This document shows, piece by piece, positions 40,680-50,822 of a DNA stretch of 64,000 nt. Origin of the DNA: Citrobacter amalonaticus Y19 (GTDB taxonomy: Bacteria; Pseudomonadota; Gammaproteobacteria; Enterobacterales; Enterobacteriaceae); NCBI RefSeq assembly GCF_000981805.1, contig NZ_CP011132.1, positions 5,084,001-5,148,000 of the forward strand, in the 5' to 3' direction. Numbering within the stretch: position 1 is the first letter of the stretch; every line of letters begins with the position of its first letter. Below the pieces are notes generated by a model that ran no database searches, was not told the DNA's origin, and was given only the letters and a program-made list of their open reading frames with translations. The position numbers were made by a program, and so were the translations under genes.

Positions 40680-42463
40680 TACGCCTTCTCCTTCTTATCG
40701 GCTGCTTCCGCTTCCGCACCGTAAACACGTTTTGCAGGCGGCAGCGTGGTGATTTTCACGTCGCTATAGTCGAGGCGAGTCGTGCCATCAGCATCGCGGA
40801 AGGCGAGAGTATGTTTGAGGAAGTTGACGTCGTCACGCTCGGTGCAACCTTCGTCCAGACGTTGGTGTGCGCCACGTGATTCCTTACGCGCCAGCGCGGA
40901 ATGCGCCATACATTCAGCGACGTTCAGGCCATGACCCAGCTCAATGGTGTACAGCAGGTCGGTGTTGAATACGCTGGAGGTATCGGTGATGCGAACGCGC
41001 TTGAAGCGCTCCTGCAATTCAGCCAGTTTATCCACGGTTTTCTGCATGAGTTCCGGCGTACGGTAGATACCGCAACCTTCTTCCATAGAGAGCCCCATTT
41101 CGTCGCGAATCTTCGACCAGTTCTCGTTACCTTCCTGGTTAACCAGGTTTTTCAGTCGTTGTTCAACGCCCGCAACCTGTGCGTCGAGCGCAGCGTCGTT
41201 AGCGGTGCCCGTTGTCGATGCGCGCTCCATCGCCTGCTCACCCGCCAGACGACCAAAGACTACCAGTTCAGCCAGTGAGTTGGAACCCAGACGGTTCGCG
41301 CCGTGCAGACCCACAGAAGAACATTCGCCGACGGCAAACAGACCTTTGATGCGGGTTTCGCAATTCTGATCGGTTTCGATACCGCCCATGGTGTAGTGCG
41401 CAGTCGGACGAACCGGAATCGGCTCTTTCACCGGATCGACGCCCACGTAAGCTTTTGCCAGTTCACAAATGAACGGCAGACGTTCCAGCAGTTTCTTCTC
41501 ACCCAGATGACGCAGGTCGAGGTAAACCACATCGCCACGCGGCGTGGAGATGGTGTTGCCTTTACGCCATTCGTGCCAGAAAGCCTGAGAAACTTTGTCG
41601 CGCGGACCCAGTTCCATGTATTTGTTTTTCGGCTCGCCCAGCGGAGTTTCCGGACCCATGCCGTAATCCTGCAGATAACGGTAGCCGTTTTTGTTGACCA
41701 GGATACCGCCTTCACCACGGCAACCTTCGGTCATCAGGATACCGGAACCCGGCAGGCCGGTCGGGTGATACTGAACAAATTCCATATCACGCAGCGGAAC
41801 GCCGTGGCTCAGCGCCATGCCCATGCCGTCACCGGTAACGATGCCGCCGTTGGTGTTATAGCGATACACACGGCCTGCGCCGCCTGTTGCCATCACCACC
41901 GCGTTAGCACGGATCTGCACCAGCGTGCCTTCCATCATGTTCATCGCCACCAGGCCGCGAGCATGACCATCATCGACCAGGATATCCAGTACAAAGTGTT
42001 CGTCAAAGCGTTGGATCTGTGGGAACTGCAGAGAGGTCTGGAACAGGGTATGCAGCATATGGAAGCCGGTTTTATCCGCGGCAAACCAGGTGCGCTCAAT
42101 TTTCATCCCACCAAAGCGACGAACGTTGACGCTACCGTCTTCGCGGCGACTCCACGGGCAGCCCCATTGTTCCAGTTGGGTCATCTCGGTAGGACAGTGG
42201 TGGACAAAATAATCCACGACATCCTGTTCACACAGCCAGTCTCCGCCCGCTACCGTATCGTGAAAATGGTAGTCGAAGCTGTCATGATCCTGGGCGACAG
42301 CGGCTGAGCCCCCTTCGGCAGCAACGGTGTGACTGCGCATGGGGTACACTTTTGAAATCAGTGCGATTTTCGCATTAGGATTTGCCTGCGCTGCGGCAAT
42401 CGCAGCACGTAATCCCGCGCCACCGGCGCCTATAATGGCAAGATCGGCTTGAAAGGTTTGCAC
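40679..42463 (-). CDS. frdA: fumarate reductase flavoprotein subunit FrdA
   Basis: A 594-residue flavoprotein that reduces fumarate to succinate in anaerobic respiration. FAD-binding start VQTFQADLAIIGAGGAG, His for covalent FAD in SKVYPMRSHTVAAEGG, and active site HYTMGGIETD. The start is GTG 42463 after GGAGGAATGTC, as in E. coli; an upstream in-frame ATG would add 28 unrelated residues. The C-terminus is some 8 residues shorter than in E. coli. Confidence 0.97.
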   Translation of the reverse strand: MQTFQADLAIIGAGGAGLRAAIAAAQANPNAKIALISKVYPMRSHTVAAEGGSAAVAQDHDSFDYHFHDTVAGGDWLCEQDVVDYFVHHCPTEMTQLEQWGCPWSRREDGSVNVRRFGGMKIERTWFAADKTGFHMLHTLFQTSLQFPQIQRFDEHFVLDILVDDGHARGLVAMNMMEGTLVQIRANAVVMATGGAGRVYRYNTNGGIVTGDGMGMALSHGVPLRDMEFVQYHPTGLPGSGILMTEGCRGEGGILVNKNGYRYLQDYGMGPETPLGEPKNKYMELGPRDKVSQAFWHEWRKGNTISTPRGDVVYLDLRHLGEKKLLERLPFICELAKAYVGVDPVKEPIPVRPTAHYTMGGIETDQNCETRIKGLFAVGECSSVGLHGANRLGSNSLAELVVFGRLAGEQAMERASTTGTANDAALDAQVAGVEQRLKNLVNQEGNENWSKIRDEMGLSMEEGCGIYRTPELMQKTVDKLAELQERFKRVRITDTSSVFNTDLLYTIELGHGLNVAECMAHSALARKESRGAHQRLDEGCTERDDVNFLKHTLAFRDADGTTRLDYSDVKITTLPPAKRVYGAEAEAADKKEKA

Positions 42464-42640
42464 GACATTCCTCCAGATTATTGTAATTTCGCCACCACAT
42501 ATCTCGTAAAAGAGCCTGAAAAAGGTGGGTAGCGAACGTGTTTCCACTGCTCCTTTATAGGTACAACAGTATAGTCTCTGCCATGTGCAGGAAATTTGAC
42601 GTGTTCGATTTTTTTGGCGTGTCAGAGGGGCGAATTATCA

Positions 42641-42654
42641 TTGATTTTGATTAA
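42641..42654 (-). promoter_or_regulatory. FNR-like site upstream of frdA
   Basis: TTGAT-TTTG-ATTAA matches the FNR consensus at 9 of 10 positions, in the 322-base gap between divergent frdA and epmA. frd is FNR-activated in E. coli. The rest of the gap holds the two promoters and no ORF I trust. Confidence 0.6.
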
Positions 42655-42785
42655 TTTAATTACTAAACCATCCTTCTACGGTTTTTTAACTCGTTAGCCG
42701 CGCTTGAGTATTCCTGAGCAAAATTTGTTTCATTGCTGCGTTACGAGTAGACTTCGTGCCCTTGTCTTAAACTGGAGAAAGAACC

Positions 42786-43763
42786 ATGAGCGAAACGGCA
42801 ACCTGGCAGCCGAGCGCGTCCATACCTAACCTGTTAAAACGCGCGGCAATTATGACGGAAATTCGTCGTTTCTTTGCCGATCGTGGAGTGCTGGAGGTTG
42901 AGACGCCCTGCATGAGTCAGGCGACGGTCACAGACATTAATCTGTTCCCGTTCGAAACGCGTTTCGTCGGCCCCGGCCATTCGCAGGGGATGAACCTCTA
43001 TTTAATGACCAGCCCGGAATACCACATGAAACGTCTGCTGGTGGCAGGGTGTGGTCCGGTCTTTCAGTTGTGCCGTAGTTTCCGTAATGAAGAGATGGGG
43101 CGTCATCACAATCCTGAATTCACCATGCTCGAGTGGTATCGTCCGCATTACGACATGTACCGGTTGATGAACGAAGTGGATGATCTGTTGCAGCAGGTGC
43201 TGGAATGCCCGGCGGCGGAGAGTCTCTCTTATCAGCAGGCGTTCCAGCGTCATCTGGAAATCGACCCACTCTCTGCGGATAAAACGCAACTGCGCGACGT
43301 CGCCGCGAAGCTGGACTTAAGCAACATTGCCGATACTGAAGAAGATCGCGATACCTTACTGCAACTGCTGTTTGCGATGGGCGTTGAGCCACATATTGGT
43401 AAGGATAAGCCGACGTTTGTTTATCACTTCCCGGCAAGCCAGGCATCACTGGCGCAGATCAGTACGGAAGATCACCGCGTGGCGGAACGTTTCGAGGTCT
43501 ACTTCAAAGGTATTGAACTGGCGAATGGTTTCCATGAATTGACGGATGCGCGGGAACAGCAGCAGCGTTTTGAACAGGACAATCGCAAGCGCGCCGCGCG
43601 CGGATTACCGCAGCAGCCTATCGATAACCATCTGATCGAGGCGCTAAAGGTCGGCATGCCGGACTGCTCGGGTGTTGCGTTGGGTGTCGATCGTCTGGTG
43701 ATGCTGGCGCTGGGCGCGGAAAGCCTCGCGGAAGTGATTGCTTTTACAGTTGATCGCGCATAA
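42786..43763 (+). CDS. epmA: EF-P--(R)-beta-lysine ligase EpmA
   Basis: A 325-residue class II lysyl-tRNA synthetase paralogue without the tRNA anticodon domain. Motifs: FRNEEMGRHHNPEFTMLEWY (motif 2) and GVALGVDRLVMLALG (motif 3). Attaches (R)-beta-lysine from EpmB to Lys34 of EF-P. Divergent from frdA. Length and sequence match E. coli (formerly poxA/genX). Confidence 0.97.
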   Translation: MSETATWQPSASIPNLLKRAAIMTEIRRFFADRGVLEVETPCMSQATVTDINLFPFETRFVGPGHSQGMNLYLMTSPEYHMKRLLVAGCGPVFQLCRSFRNEEMGRHHNPEFTMLEWYRPHYDMYRLMNEVDDLLQQVLECPAAESLSYQQAFQRHLEIDPLSADKTQLRDVAAKLDLSNIADTEEDRDTLLQLLFAMGVEPHIGKDKPTFVYHFPASQASLAQISTEDHRVAERFEVYFKGIELANGFHELTDAREQQQRFEQDNRKRAARGLPQQPIDNHLIEALKVGMPDCSGVALGVDRLVMLALGAESLAEVIAFTVDRA

Positions 43764-43841
43764 CGCGTTCTGAAGTGATGAAAAGCGGTGCGTTGTGCAC
43801 CACTTTTCATCTCTGCGCGACCGCCCGGGCACAACGAAGGC

Positions 43842-46800
43842 TTACAAACTCCCCGCCGGACGACTTCTTCTGCCGGCAGAACTGAGCGTTTTCCCCGTTT
43901 GTCTGCCATTCAAACTCTCCAGACGCATCTGGAACGGTGGGAACGGCATATCGATACCGTGCTCGCGGAAGCCCGCCAGAATCAACTGGTGGATTTCATG
44001 ACGCAGCGGCATACGGTGGCCCATCTCGGCGGCATAGATACGTAGTTCGAAGATCTGGATCCCTTGCTGGAGATCGACCAGGAAGACTTCCGGTGCCGGG
44101 TTGTCGATCACCAGTGAGCAGCGGTGTGCGGCGGTCAGCAGGATCTGCGTCACCTCTTCGCTGTTTACATCGGACGGCGCCGGAATCGTCAGCACCACAC
44201 GTGTTACGGAATCGGACAGCGACCAGTTGATGAACTGCTCGGTGATAAACGCTTTGTTCGGCACGATGATCTCTTTGCGGTCCCAGTCGCTGATGGTGGT
44301 TGCGCGGGTATTGATCTTCGTTACGCTGCCGGTCAGATCGCGAATGGTCACCGTATCGCCAATACGAATCGGTTTTTCAAACAGGATGATCAGGCCGGAG
44401 ATAAAGTTGGCGAAGATTTCCTGCAAGCCAAAGCCCAGACCAACACCGAGTGCCGCCACCAGCCATTGCAGTTTTGCCCACTCAATCCCAATCATCGAGA
44501 AGCCCACCAGACCGCCAATCAGCATCAGCAGGTACTTGGTGATGGTCGTGATGGCGTAGCCGGTACCCGGCGTGAGATCGAGGTGTTGCAGCAACGCCAG
44601 TTCGAGAAGCGCAGGTAGATTACGCACCAGTTGGGTGGTGATGATGAACACCAGAATCGCGATCAGCACCGCACCCAGCGTAATCGGTTCCAGGCTTTCG
44701 ACTCCCTGTACCGTGGAGGTGACGTCCCACAGTGAGATGTTTTCGAGGAAGCCGAATGCGGAATGAATTTCCGACCACAGCACAATGACCGACAGCAGGG
44801 CGATCAGCATCAGGATGGAGCGTACCAGACGGAGCGACTGGGCGCTGATGGCATCAAGGTCGACTTCGCTCTCGTCAACGTCAATGGTTCCTTCCAGGCT
44901 GGTTGAATGGGCCGATTCCTCTTCGCCACGCGCGCGCTGGGCCAGCATTTCTGCGCGACGGTGCTTGGCGCGGTCAAAGGCCAGCCTGCGGCGCTGAATG
45001 AGCATCCAGCGGCGAATAACGTGGTAAATCACCAGCAGCAGGAACCAGATGGCGACGGAGGTCTCCAGTCGCGCCAGCAGCGCCTGCGATGTCGCCAGAT
45101 AACCTACGGCCGCCGCCAGTATCGCGACCACCGGTGCGCCAATCATCAGGTTCCACAACATGCTGTTCACGATATTATCGCCGCTACCCTCTTTATCGAG
45201 ATAGAGCGGAATACCGGCTTTTTTCAGGCTCAGAGTGACCAGCGCCAGCGCACCGCAAATCAGAATAAAGCACAGACGACCGAGTGAACCGGAGAACTCC
45301 CGATCGTTCAGGTTATCGAACATGATGAGCGCCATGATCAGCGGCACGATAAGCCCGATGCTCATCAGGTAATAACGCATTGCGCGCAATACGCGTTCGC
45401 GCGGCCAACCGAAGTGGGCGATAAACAGGCCATTTGACCGGGCAAACGCTGCACAAATCATCACGACCCACAGCAGTGGCACTGTCGCCGTGACGCCATC
45501 GCCTATCGCAACGGCCAGCGGATACGGCCAGGCCTCGCGCAGTCCGTACCCCAGCGTCATCCACAGTACCGGCAACGGCGAGGCCACCAGTATTGACCAG
45601 AACACGGTACGCAGGGTGAGCCAGAAGTGATCCTGCGTCACCTTGCCCACTCTGGCGGCGGAACGTTCCAGAAAACGGGTGAAGTGGCGACGCGAGTAAA
45701 TGCTGAAACCGACCAGAATCAGCGCGCCAAACAGCGGCAGCAGGGTTTCTCTGCTGGTCAGCATCATCATGCTGGCCTGGCCTAACTGGCTGACGGTGTC
45801 GAGTGAAATCAGCCGACGCAGATCCTGCACGATATCTATCGGCCACGAGAAAGACATCGGGCGCACGTCAGAGGTCCAGAACAGATAGCGGTGAGTCGCT
45901 TCATTCACCTCTTTTAGCGCATCTTCAAGCTGGCTATTGGAGACTTTCAGTTTAGTCAGCTCGAGGATCAGCGTGTCGCCGCCCTGTAACAGCGAATTCA
46001 GCAGCTCACGTTGGGTGCGCAGTTGCGCTTCAAGAATACGGTTTTGTTCCGCAGTGAGCGGTTGCCCGTCCGCCTGATGGAGCTGGCGCAACTGAGGCTG
46101 CTTGTTGAGCTGGTCTTCATAGCGCAGACGCTGGACGCGCAGTTGCGCCATTTCGGTATCCAGTTGCTGGGGTTTAGGCATTTCCGGCAGACGCGCCACC
46201 TGGGCGCGTAATGCTTCGCCCAACAGGTTAGACGAGCCTAACCACTGCGACTGTTCGCGCAGTGTCGTTAACGCCTGACGTACCTGCTGAGTCTGACTGG
46301 CGGCCTGACGTTGCTGAGAGGCGACGAGATCCATGCGCTGGGCCTGCTGATTCAGCGCGGCAGACAGTTCCCGGTTCACTTTGAACTGGGCAACAATGTC
46401 CGGCGGTAAATCAGCGCTGTTCTCTGCCAGTAGCTCGGTGCTTTCCAGCGCCCGCTCGGCTTCACGCTGGCGCTGGTTATTGAGCTGATTGCGCAGTGCC
46501 TGTAAATACGCATCCAGTTGCTGGCTCTGTTTTTCCGCCAGTTCGGCGCGCATACGCGCCAGTTCCTGACGATTATTGGCCGAAAGCTGCGCCAACTCCA
46601 GCTCATCAACCAACGCTTTCAGACGGGCGGATTCAGCCTGCATGCTGAAATTTTGCGCCTGGTTGAGTGGCGTGTTACCGGTGGCGGTACCGATGCGGCG
46701 TTCAATCTCATTAAGCTGTCGACGGGCATCGGTTTGCTGCTGAGGCAGTTGGCTCAGCGAGTCGGCAATCTCACGGGCGCGCTCTTGCTCCTGCTGGGCC

Positions 46801-47168
46801 TGACGGCTTTTTTCCAGCAACTGACTGCTGACCTGAAGGATTTCCTGATTCAGCGCATCGGTCGTCATGCCCGGCGAAACACTGCGGGGTTCATCGCGCA
46901 GGTTGGTTAACTGCGCGCGCAGGCTGGCGGACATTTTCGGGAAGTTATCGATAACCTGCTGATATTGCTGAACGCGCTCGAGGGAACCTTTACGTTCTTC
47001 AAGCGCGTTCAATGCAGACTGAAGGGCTTCGACGACATCGGGCTGGGCAGGCTTTGCAGATTTAGCCTGCTCCAGTTCCTGGGTGATTTGTTTGGCGTCG
47101 GGGGCGGTTGCAGCGTACGCCCCCAGGCTGAGGCACCAGGCCATCAGAAACGTTATAATCAGGCGCAC
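43842..47168 (-). CDS. mscM: miniconductance mechanosensitive channel MscM (YjeP)
   Basis: A 1108-residue inner-membrane channel of the MscK type. Signal peptide 1-19; a long periplasmic coiled-coil region (about 25-480, rich in Gln, Leu and Glu); about eleven membrane helices; and the C-terminal MscS core (FANFISGLIILFEKPIRIGD and RATTISDWDRKEIIVPNKAF). Protects against osmotic downshock. Lies 67 bases after psd and is usually co-transcribed with it. Confidence 0.96.
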   Translation of the reverse strand: MRLIITFLMAWCLSLGAYAATAPDAKQITQELEQAKSAKPAQPDVVEALQSALNALEERKGSLERVQQYQQVIDNFPKMSASLRAQLTNLRDEPRSVSPGMTTDALNQEILQVSSQLLEKSRQAQQEQERAREIADSLSQLPQQQTDARRQLNEIERRIGTATGNTPLNQAQNFSMQAESARLKALVDELELAQLSANNRQELARMRAELAEKQSQQLDAYLQALRNQLNNQRQREAERALESTELLAENSADLPPDIVAQFKVNRELSAALNQQAQRMDLVASQQRQAASQTQQVRQALTTLREQSQWLGSSNLLGEALRAQVARLPEMPKPQQLDTEMAQLRVQRLRYEDQLNKQPQLRQLHQADGQPLTAEQNRILEAQLRTQRELLNSLLQGGDTLILELTKLKVSNSQLEDALKEVNEATHRYLFWTSDVRPMSFSWPIDIVQDLRRLISLDTVSQLGQASMMMLTSRETLLPLFGALILVGFSIYSRRHFTRFLERSAARVGKVTQDHFWLTLRTVFWSILVASPLPVLWMTLGYGLREAWPYPLAVAIGDGVTATVPLLWVVMICAAFARSNGLFIAHFGWPRERVLRAMRYYLMSIGLIVPLIMALIMFDNLNDREFSGSLGRLCFILICGALALVTLSLKKAGIPLYLDKEGSGDNIVNSMLWNLMIGAPVVAILAAAVGYLATSQALLARLETSVAIWFLLLVIYHVIRRWMLIQRRRLAFDRAKHRRAEMLAQRARGEEESAHSTSLEGTIDVDESEVDLDAISAQSLRLVRSILMLIALLSVIVLWSEIHSAFGFLENISLWDVTSTVQGVESLEPITLGAVLIAILVFIITTQLVRNLPALLELALLQHLDLTPGTGYAITTITKYLLMLIGGLVGFSMIGIEWAKLQWLVAALGVGLGFGLQEIFANFISGLIILFEKPIRIGDTVTIRDLTGSVTKINTRATTISDWDRKEIIVPNKAFITEQFINWSLSDSVTRVVLTIPAPSDVNSEEVTQILLTAAHRCSLVIDNPAPEVFLVDLQQGIQIFELRIYAAEMGHRMPLRHEIHQLILAGFREHGIDMPFPPFQMRLESLNGRQTGKTLSSAGRRSRPAGSL

Positions 47169-47235
47169 AGCAGCTTCCCTCTATACGTCATCATTTAAGC
47201 GGCCTTGATGCTTCTTGCATGATGCTATGTATGTA

Positions 47236-48204
47236 TTAAGTTTCGTCTTTCTTATCGTCGACCTGCGGACTGGCGTCGTGCCCGGCGTTAATTTCTTCTT
47301 CCGGTAACGGTGCAGGTTCCGCTTCTGGCATCACAAACGTTTCGGTAGATATCGCCAGCGGCTGACCAATTTTGGTCACGGAAAGGCTTTCAAGCTGCTC
47401 GACCAGATTTACTTTGTCCGGTGCGAACAGGTTGATCACGGTGGAACCCAGCTTGAAGCGGCCCATTTCCTGACCTTTCAGCAGTGCAACCGAACCTTCG
47501 CTTTCGCCTGCAGGCCAGGTCCAGCGTTTGATTACGCCTTCGCGCGGCGGCGTGATGGTTCCCGCCCAGACGGTTTCGATACTGCCAACAATCGTAGCAC
47601 CGACCAGAATTTGCGCCATTGGGCCAAACTCAGTATCGAACAGGCAGATAACACGCTCATTACGGGCAAACAGGTTCGGGACGTTCTGGGCGGTCAGATG
47701 GTTGACCGAGAACAAATCGCCCGGGACATAGATCATCTCACGCAGAATACCGTTGCACGGCATATGCACGCGGTGGTAGTCGCGCGGTGACAGATAGGTG
47801 GTCACAAACGACCCGTTGCGGAAAAGATCCGCCATCAGGTAGTTGCCTGCCAGCAGGGCTTCCAGGCTGTAGTTGTGGCCTTTGGCTTGCAGGAGCTTGT
47901 CTTCTTCGATAGCGCCTAACTGACTGATAACGCCGTCAGCCGGCATGACCAGTACGTTTGGATCGGTATTCAGCGGGCGAACGTCGTCACGCAGTGGACG
48001 GACAAAGAAATCATTGAATGAGCGGTAGCTGGCGGTATCCGGCTTCTGCGCTTCTTTCATATCGACCTTGTAGTACTTCACGAACAGATCGATAACCAGT
48101 TTAGTCAGCCATCCCGCTCGTTTGCTCGCGCCCCAGCCCGCCAGGCGAGTGAGCCATAGTTTCGGCAGAATGTATTGTAGCGAAAGTTTAAATGAGTTTA
48201 ACAA
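47236..48204 (-). CDS. psd: phosphatidylserine decarboxylase proenzyme
   Basis: A 322-residue membrane-associated enzyme that makes phosphatidylethanolamine. Self-cleavage site LGST (in MGRFKLGSTVINLF) gives the pyruvoyl group. The Asp-His-Ser triad is represented by PADGVISQLG and PRDYHRVHMPCNG. Acidic C-terminal tail. First gene of psd-mscM. Confidence 0.97.
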   Translation of the reverse strand: MLNSFKLSLQYILPKLWLTRLAGWGASKRAGWLTKLVIDLFVKYYKVDMKEAQKPDTASYRSFNDFFVRPLRDDVRPLNTDPNVLVMPADGVISQLGAIEEDKLLQAKGHNYSLEALLAGNYLMADLFRNGSFVTTYLSPRDYHRVHMPCNGILREMIYVPGDLFSVNHLTAQNVPNLFARNERVICLFDTEFGPMAQILVGATIVGSIETVWAGTITPPREGVIKRWTWPAGESEGSVALLKGQEMGRFKLGSTVINLFAPDKVNLVEQLESLSVTKIGQPLAISTETFVMPEAEPAPLPEEEINAGHDASPQVDDKKDET

Positions 48205-48299
48205 GGTAGCCTCCAGGCCATTGTTTTATCGTTCCTGATCCGGCGTTCGCACCGGATCCTGAAAAAGGGGGACGATTCTAGCGATGCTTAGCTTAGTTG

Positions 48300-49352
48300 T
48301 CAGTCATCGGTATCAGAAAAGTTTTTACGCGTTTTTACCTGCGACATACTTTCAAGAATACGGTGATAATTTTCGAAACGGGTTTCCGCAATTTTCCCGT
48401 CTTCGACGGCGGCACGGATGGCGCAGCCTGGGTCTGCGTCGTGCTTACAGTCACGATATTTACACCGTCCCAGATAGTCATGAAATTCGACAAAGCCGTG
48501 GGTGATTTGTTCCGGTTCCAGGTGCCACAGACCGAACTCGCGCACGCCAGGAGAATCAATGACATCGCCGCCATGCGGGAAGTGATAAAGTCGGGCCGCG
48601 GTGGTGGTGTGCTGCCCCAGACCGGAGTTGTCGGAAACATCGTTGGTAAGAATGGCTTCCTGCAGCCCCAGCAACGCGTTAAGCAGGCTGGATTTGCCGA
48701 CGCCGGACTGACCAGCAAAGATGCTGATACGCCCGGTCAACGCGTCTTCCAACGGTTTCAGGCCATCCTGGGTGTGGCTGGAGACCATCAGCACGCGATA
48801 GCCGATATGACGATAGATATCCATCTGCTCATTCACAAAAGCCAGGCTTTCGTCATCCAGCAGATCGATTTTGTTGAGCACGATGATCGGTTCAACCTGC
48901 AATGTCTCGCAGGCCACCAGATACCTGTCGATAATATTGAGTGACAGCTCCGGTAAGATCGCGGAGACAATGACAATCTGGTCGATGTTGGCGGCAATGG
49001 GTTTTACGCCATCGTAAAAGTCCGGGCGCGTCAGTACCGAGGTACGGTCATGTACCGCCTCGACGATGCCTTTGACGTTGACGCCTTCCGCCGCCGTTTT
49101 GCCGGGACGCCAGACCACGCGGTCGCCGGTTACCAGCGAGCGGATTGTCCGACGAATATTGCAGCGGTGAATTTCACCATCGGCAGATTCGACGTCGGCA
49201 TGCATGCCAAAACGGCTAATGACGATACCTTCAGCGGTCTCGCCAAACAGGTTGTCATCGTAGTCTGGCTTCTCCTTAGACGTTTTGAGGCGACGCTGGT
49301 GATTAGCGTTCACACGGCGCTGTTGGCCTTTGGAGAGTTTATTTTTACTCAA
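48300..49352 (-). CDS. rsgA: ribosome small subunit-dependent GTPase RsgA
   Basis: A 350-residue circularly permuted GTPase that acts late in 30S maturation. OB-fold N-terminus, NKID (G4), then GQSGVGKSSLLNAL (G1) and DSPGVREFGLW (G3) in permuted order, and zinc ligands in CKYRDCKHDADPGC. The start is TTG 49352 (LSKNKLSKGQQRR), matching E. coli length; the open frame upstream has no homology. Divergent from orn. Confidence 0.95.
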   Translation of the reverse strand: MSKNKLSKGQQRRVNANHQRRLKTSKEKPDYDDNLFGETAEGIVISRFGMHADVESADGEIHRCNIRRTIRSLVTGDRVVWRPGKTAAEGVNVKGIVEAVHDRTSVLTRPDFYDGVKPIAANIDQIVIVSAILPELSLNIIDRYLVACETLQVEPIIVLNKIDLLDDESLAFVNEQMDIYRHIGYRVLMVSSHTQDGLKPLEDALTGRISIFAGQSGVGKSSLLNALLGLQEAILTNDVSDNSGLGQHTTTAARLYHFPHGGDVIDSPGVREFGLWHLEPEQITHGFVEFHDYLGRCKYRDCKHDADPGCAIRAAVEDGKIAETRFENYHRILESMSQVKTRKNFSDTDD

Positions 49353-49458
49353 TCGTACTGGCTCCTGGTCGCCCATGTTGGGCAAAACATCTATGATACA
49401 CACAATTCTAGATGAGAGTAGTCACACTGAATGTGACGCATGAGGGGTGGAAAATAGC

Positions 49459-50004
49459 ATGAGTGCCAATGAAAACAACCTGATTTGGATTGATCTTGAG
49501 ATGACCGGTCTGGATCCCGAGCGCGATCGCATAATTGAAATCGCCACGCTGGTCACCGATGCCAACCTGAATATTCTGGCAGAAGGGCCAACCATCGCTG
49601 TCCATCAGTCCGATGAACAACTGGCGCTGATGGATGACTGGAACGTGCGTACCCATACTGGCAGCGGGCTGGTGGAGCGCGTGAAGGCGAGTACGATGGG
49701 CGATCGCGAAGCGGAACTGGCGACGCTTGAATTTCTGAAAGCGTGGGTGCCGGCGGGTAAGTCACCGATCTGCGGGAACAGCATTGGGCAGGATCGCCGC
49801 TTTTTGTTTAAGTACATGCCGGAACTGGAAGCGTATTTCCATTACCGCTATCTGGATGTGAGCACGCTGAAAGAGTTGGCGCGTCGCTGGAAACCGGAAA
49901 TTCTGGATGGTTTGAGCAAGGAAGGAACGCACAAGGCGATGGACGATATCCGCGAGTCGGTGGCGGAACTGGCTTACTACCGCGAGAACTTTATAAAGTT
50001 GTAA
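49459..50004 (+). CDS. orn: oligoribonuclease
   Basis: A 181-residue DEDDh 3'-5' exonuclease that degrades 2-5 nt RNA and pGpG. Motifs: IWIDLEMTGLD (DxE), GNSIGQDRRFL and HKAMDDIRESVAEL (HxxxD). ATG 49459 matches E. coli; the frame opens at GTG 49447. Followed by a terminator. Confidence 0.98.
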   Translation: MSANENNLIWIDLEMTGLDPERDRIIEIATLVTDANLNILAEGPTIAVHQSDEQLALMDDWNVRTHTGSGLVERVKASTMGDREAELATLEFLKAWVPAGKSPICGNSIGQDRRFLFKYMPELEAYFHYRYLDVSTLKELARRWKPEILDGLSKEGTHKAMDDIRESVAELAYYRENFIKL

Positions 50005-50011
50005 GTTTGCT

Positions 50012-50040
50012 ACCCGACAGGCTTGCACTGTCGGGTTTTT
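50012..50040 (+). terminator. orn terminator
   Basis: ACCCGACAG-GCTTGCA-CTGTCGGGT followed by TTTT. Confidence 0.9.
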
Positions 50041-50113
50041 GTCGCTAAATTGTGCAGCCTGCCGATTAATTAATCACTTGAACCTGATTTCAAAAAAATC
50101 GCTTTTAGAGGGG

Positions 50114-50141
50114 TTGCAGGCGGGAATATTTCTCGTATAAT
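50114..50141 (+). promoter_or_regulatory. strong promoter of the glycine tRNA operon
   Basis: TTGCAG (50114-50119), 16-base spacer, TATAAT (50136-50141) and then a GC-rich discriminator GCGCCTCCC typical of stringently controlled stable RNA promoters. Confidence 0.9.
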
Positions 50142-50190
50142 GCGCCTCCCGTAACGACAGAGAATTACGCGTTACGACAGCAACAAATTT

Positions 50191-50266
<76 letters not shown>

Positions 50267-50366
50267 AAATTTGAAAGTGCTTGTTTAGCACGGAACCACC
50301 CAATCGCAGGATTTCGAATTGCGACAAGGCGAGCAACGCCGTAGCGGTTCGAAAGACGAAGATTAT

Positions 50367-50442
<76 letters not shown>

Positions 50443-50477
50443 AAATTTGAAAGTGCTTCATAGCACGGACCACCCAA

Positions 50478-50553
<76 letters not shown>

Positions 50554-50822
50554 AATTCTTATCTCCAGAAAATCAACCACAGTACATTTTTGTATTGGGG
50601 TCATTTTGTTTTGCATCTGTCACACTCTTGTGAACAGAGTTATCCACAGCGTAAGATTTTTCTTTGAGATATTCAGATACTTCGCCAGGTGAATAGTTTT
50701 ACTATAACTATCTGAAATCACATTCAAAAATAAGATTGCAAATTGTTAATGCGATCACTTGACGATTTTCTCGTTCTTGAATAGCAATGTGTTTTTATTT
50801 TTATTCACAGCCTGTGGAAGAT
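50554..50822. other. datA: datA-like DnaA-titration locus
   Basis: The AT-rich gap between the tRNA-Gly cluster and queG holds two perfect DnaA boxes, TTATCCACA (50640-50648) and TTATTCACA (50801-50809), plus a weaker one (complement of GGTGAATAG near 50688). E. coli datA, which titrates DnaA and promotes DnaA-ATP hydrolysis with IHF, lies at this same place. Several AT-rich IHF-like stretches are present but none is a clean match. Confidence 0.65.
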
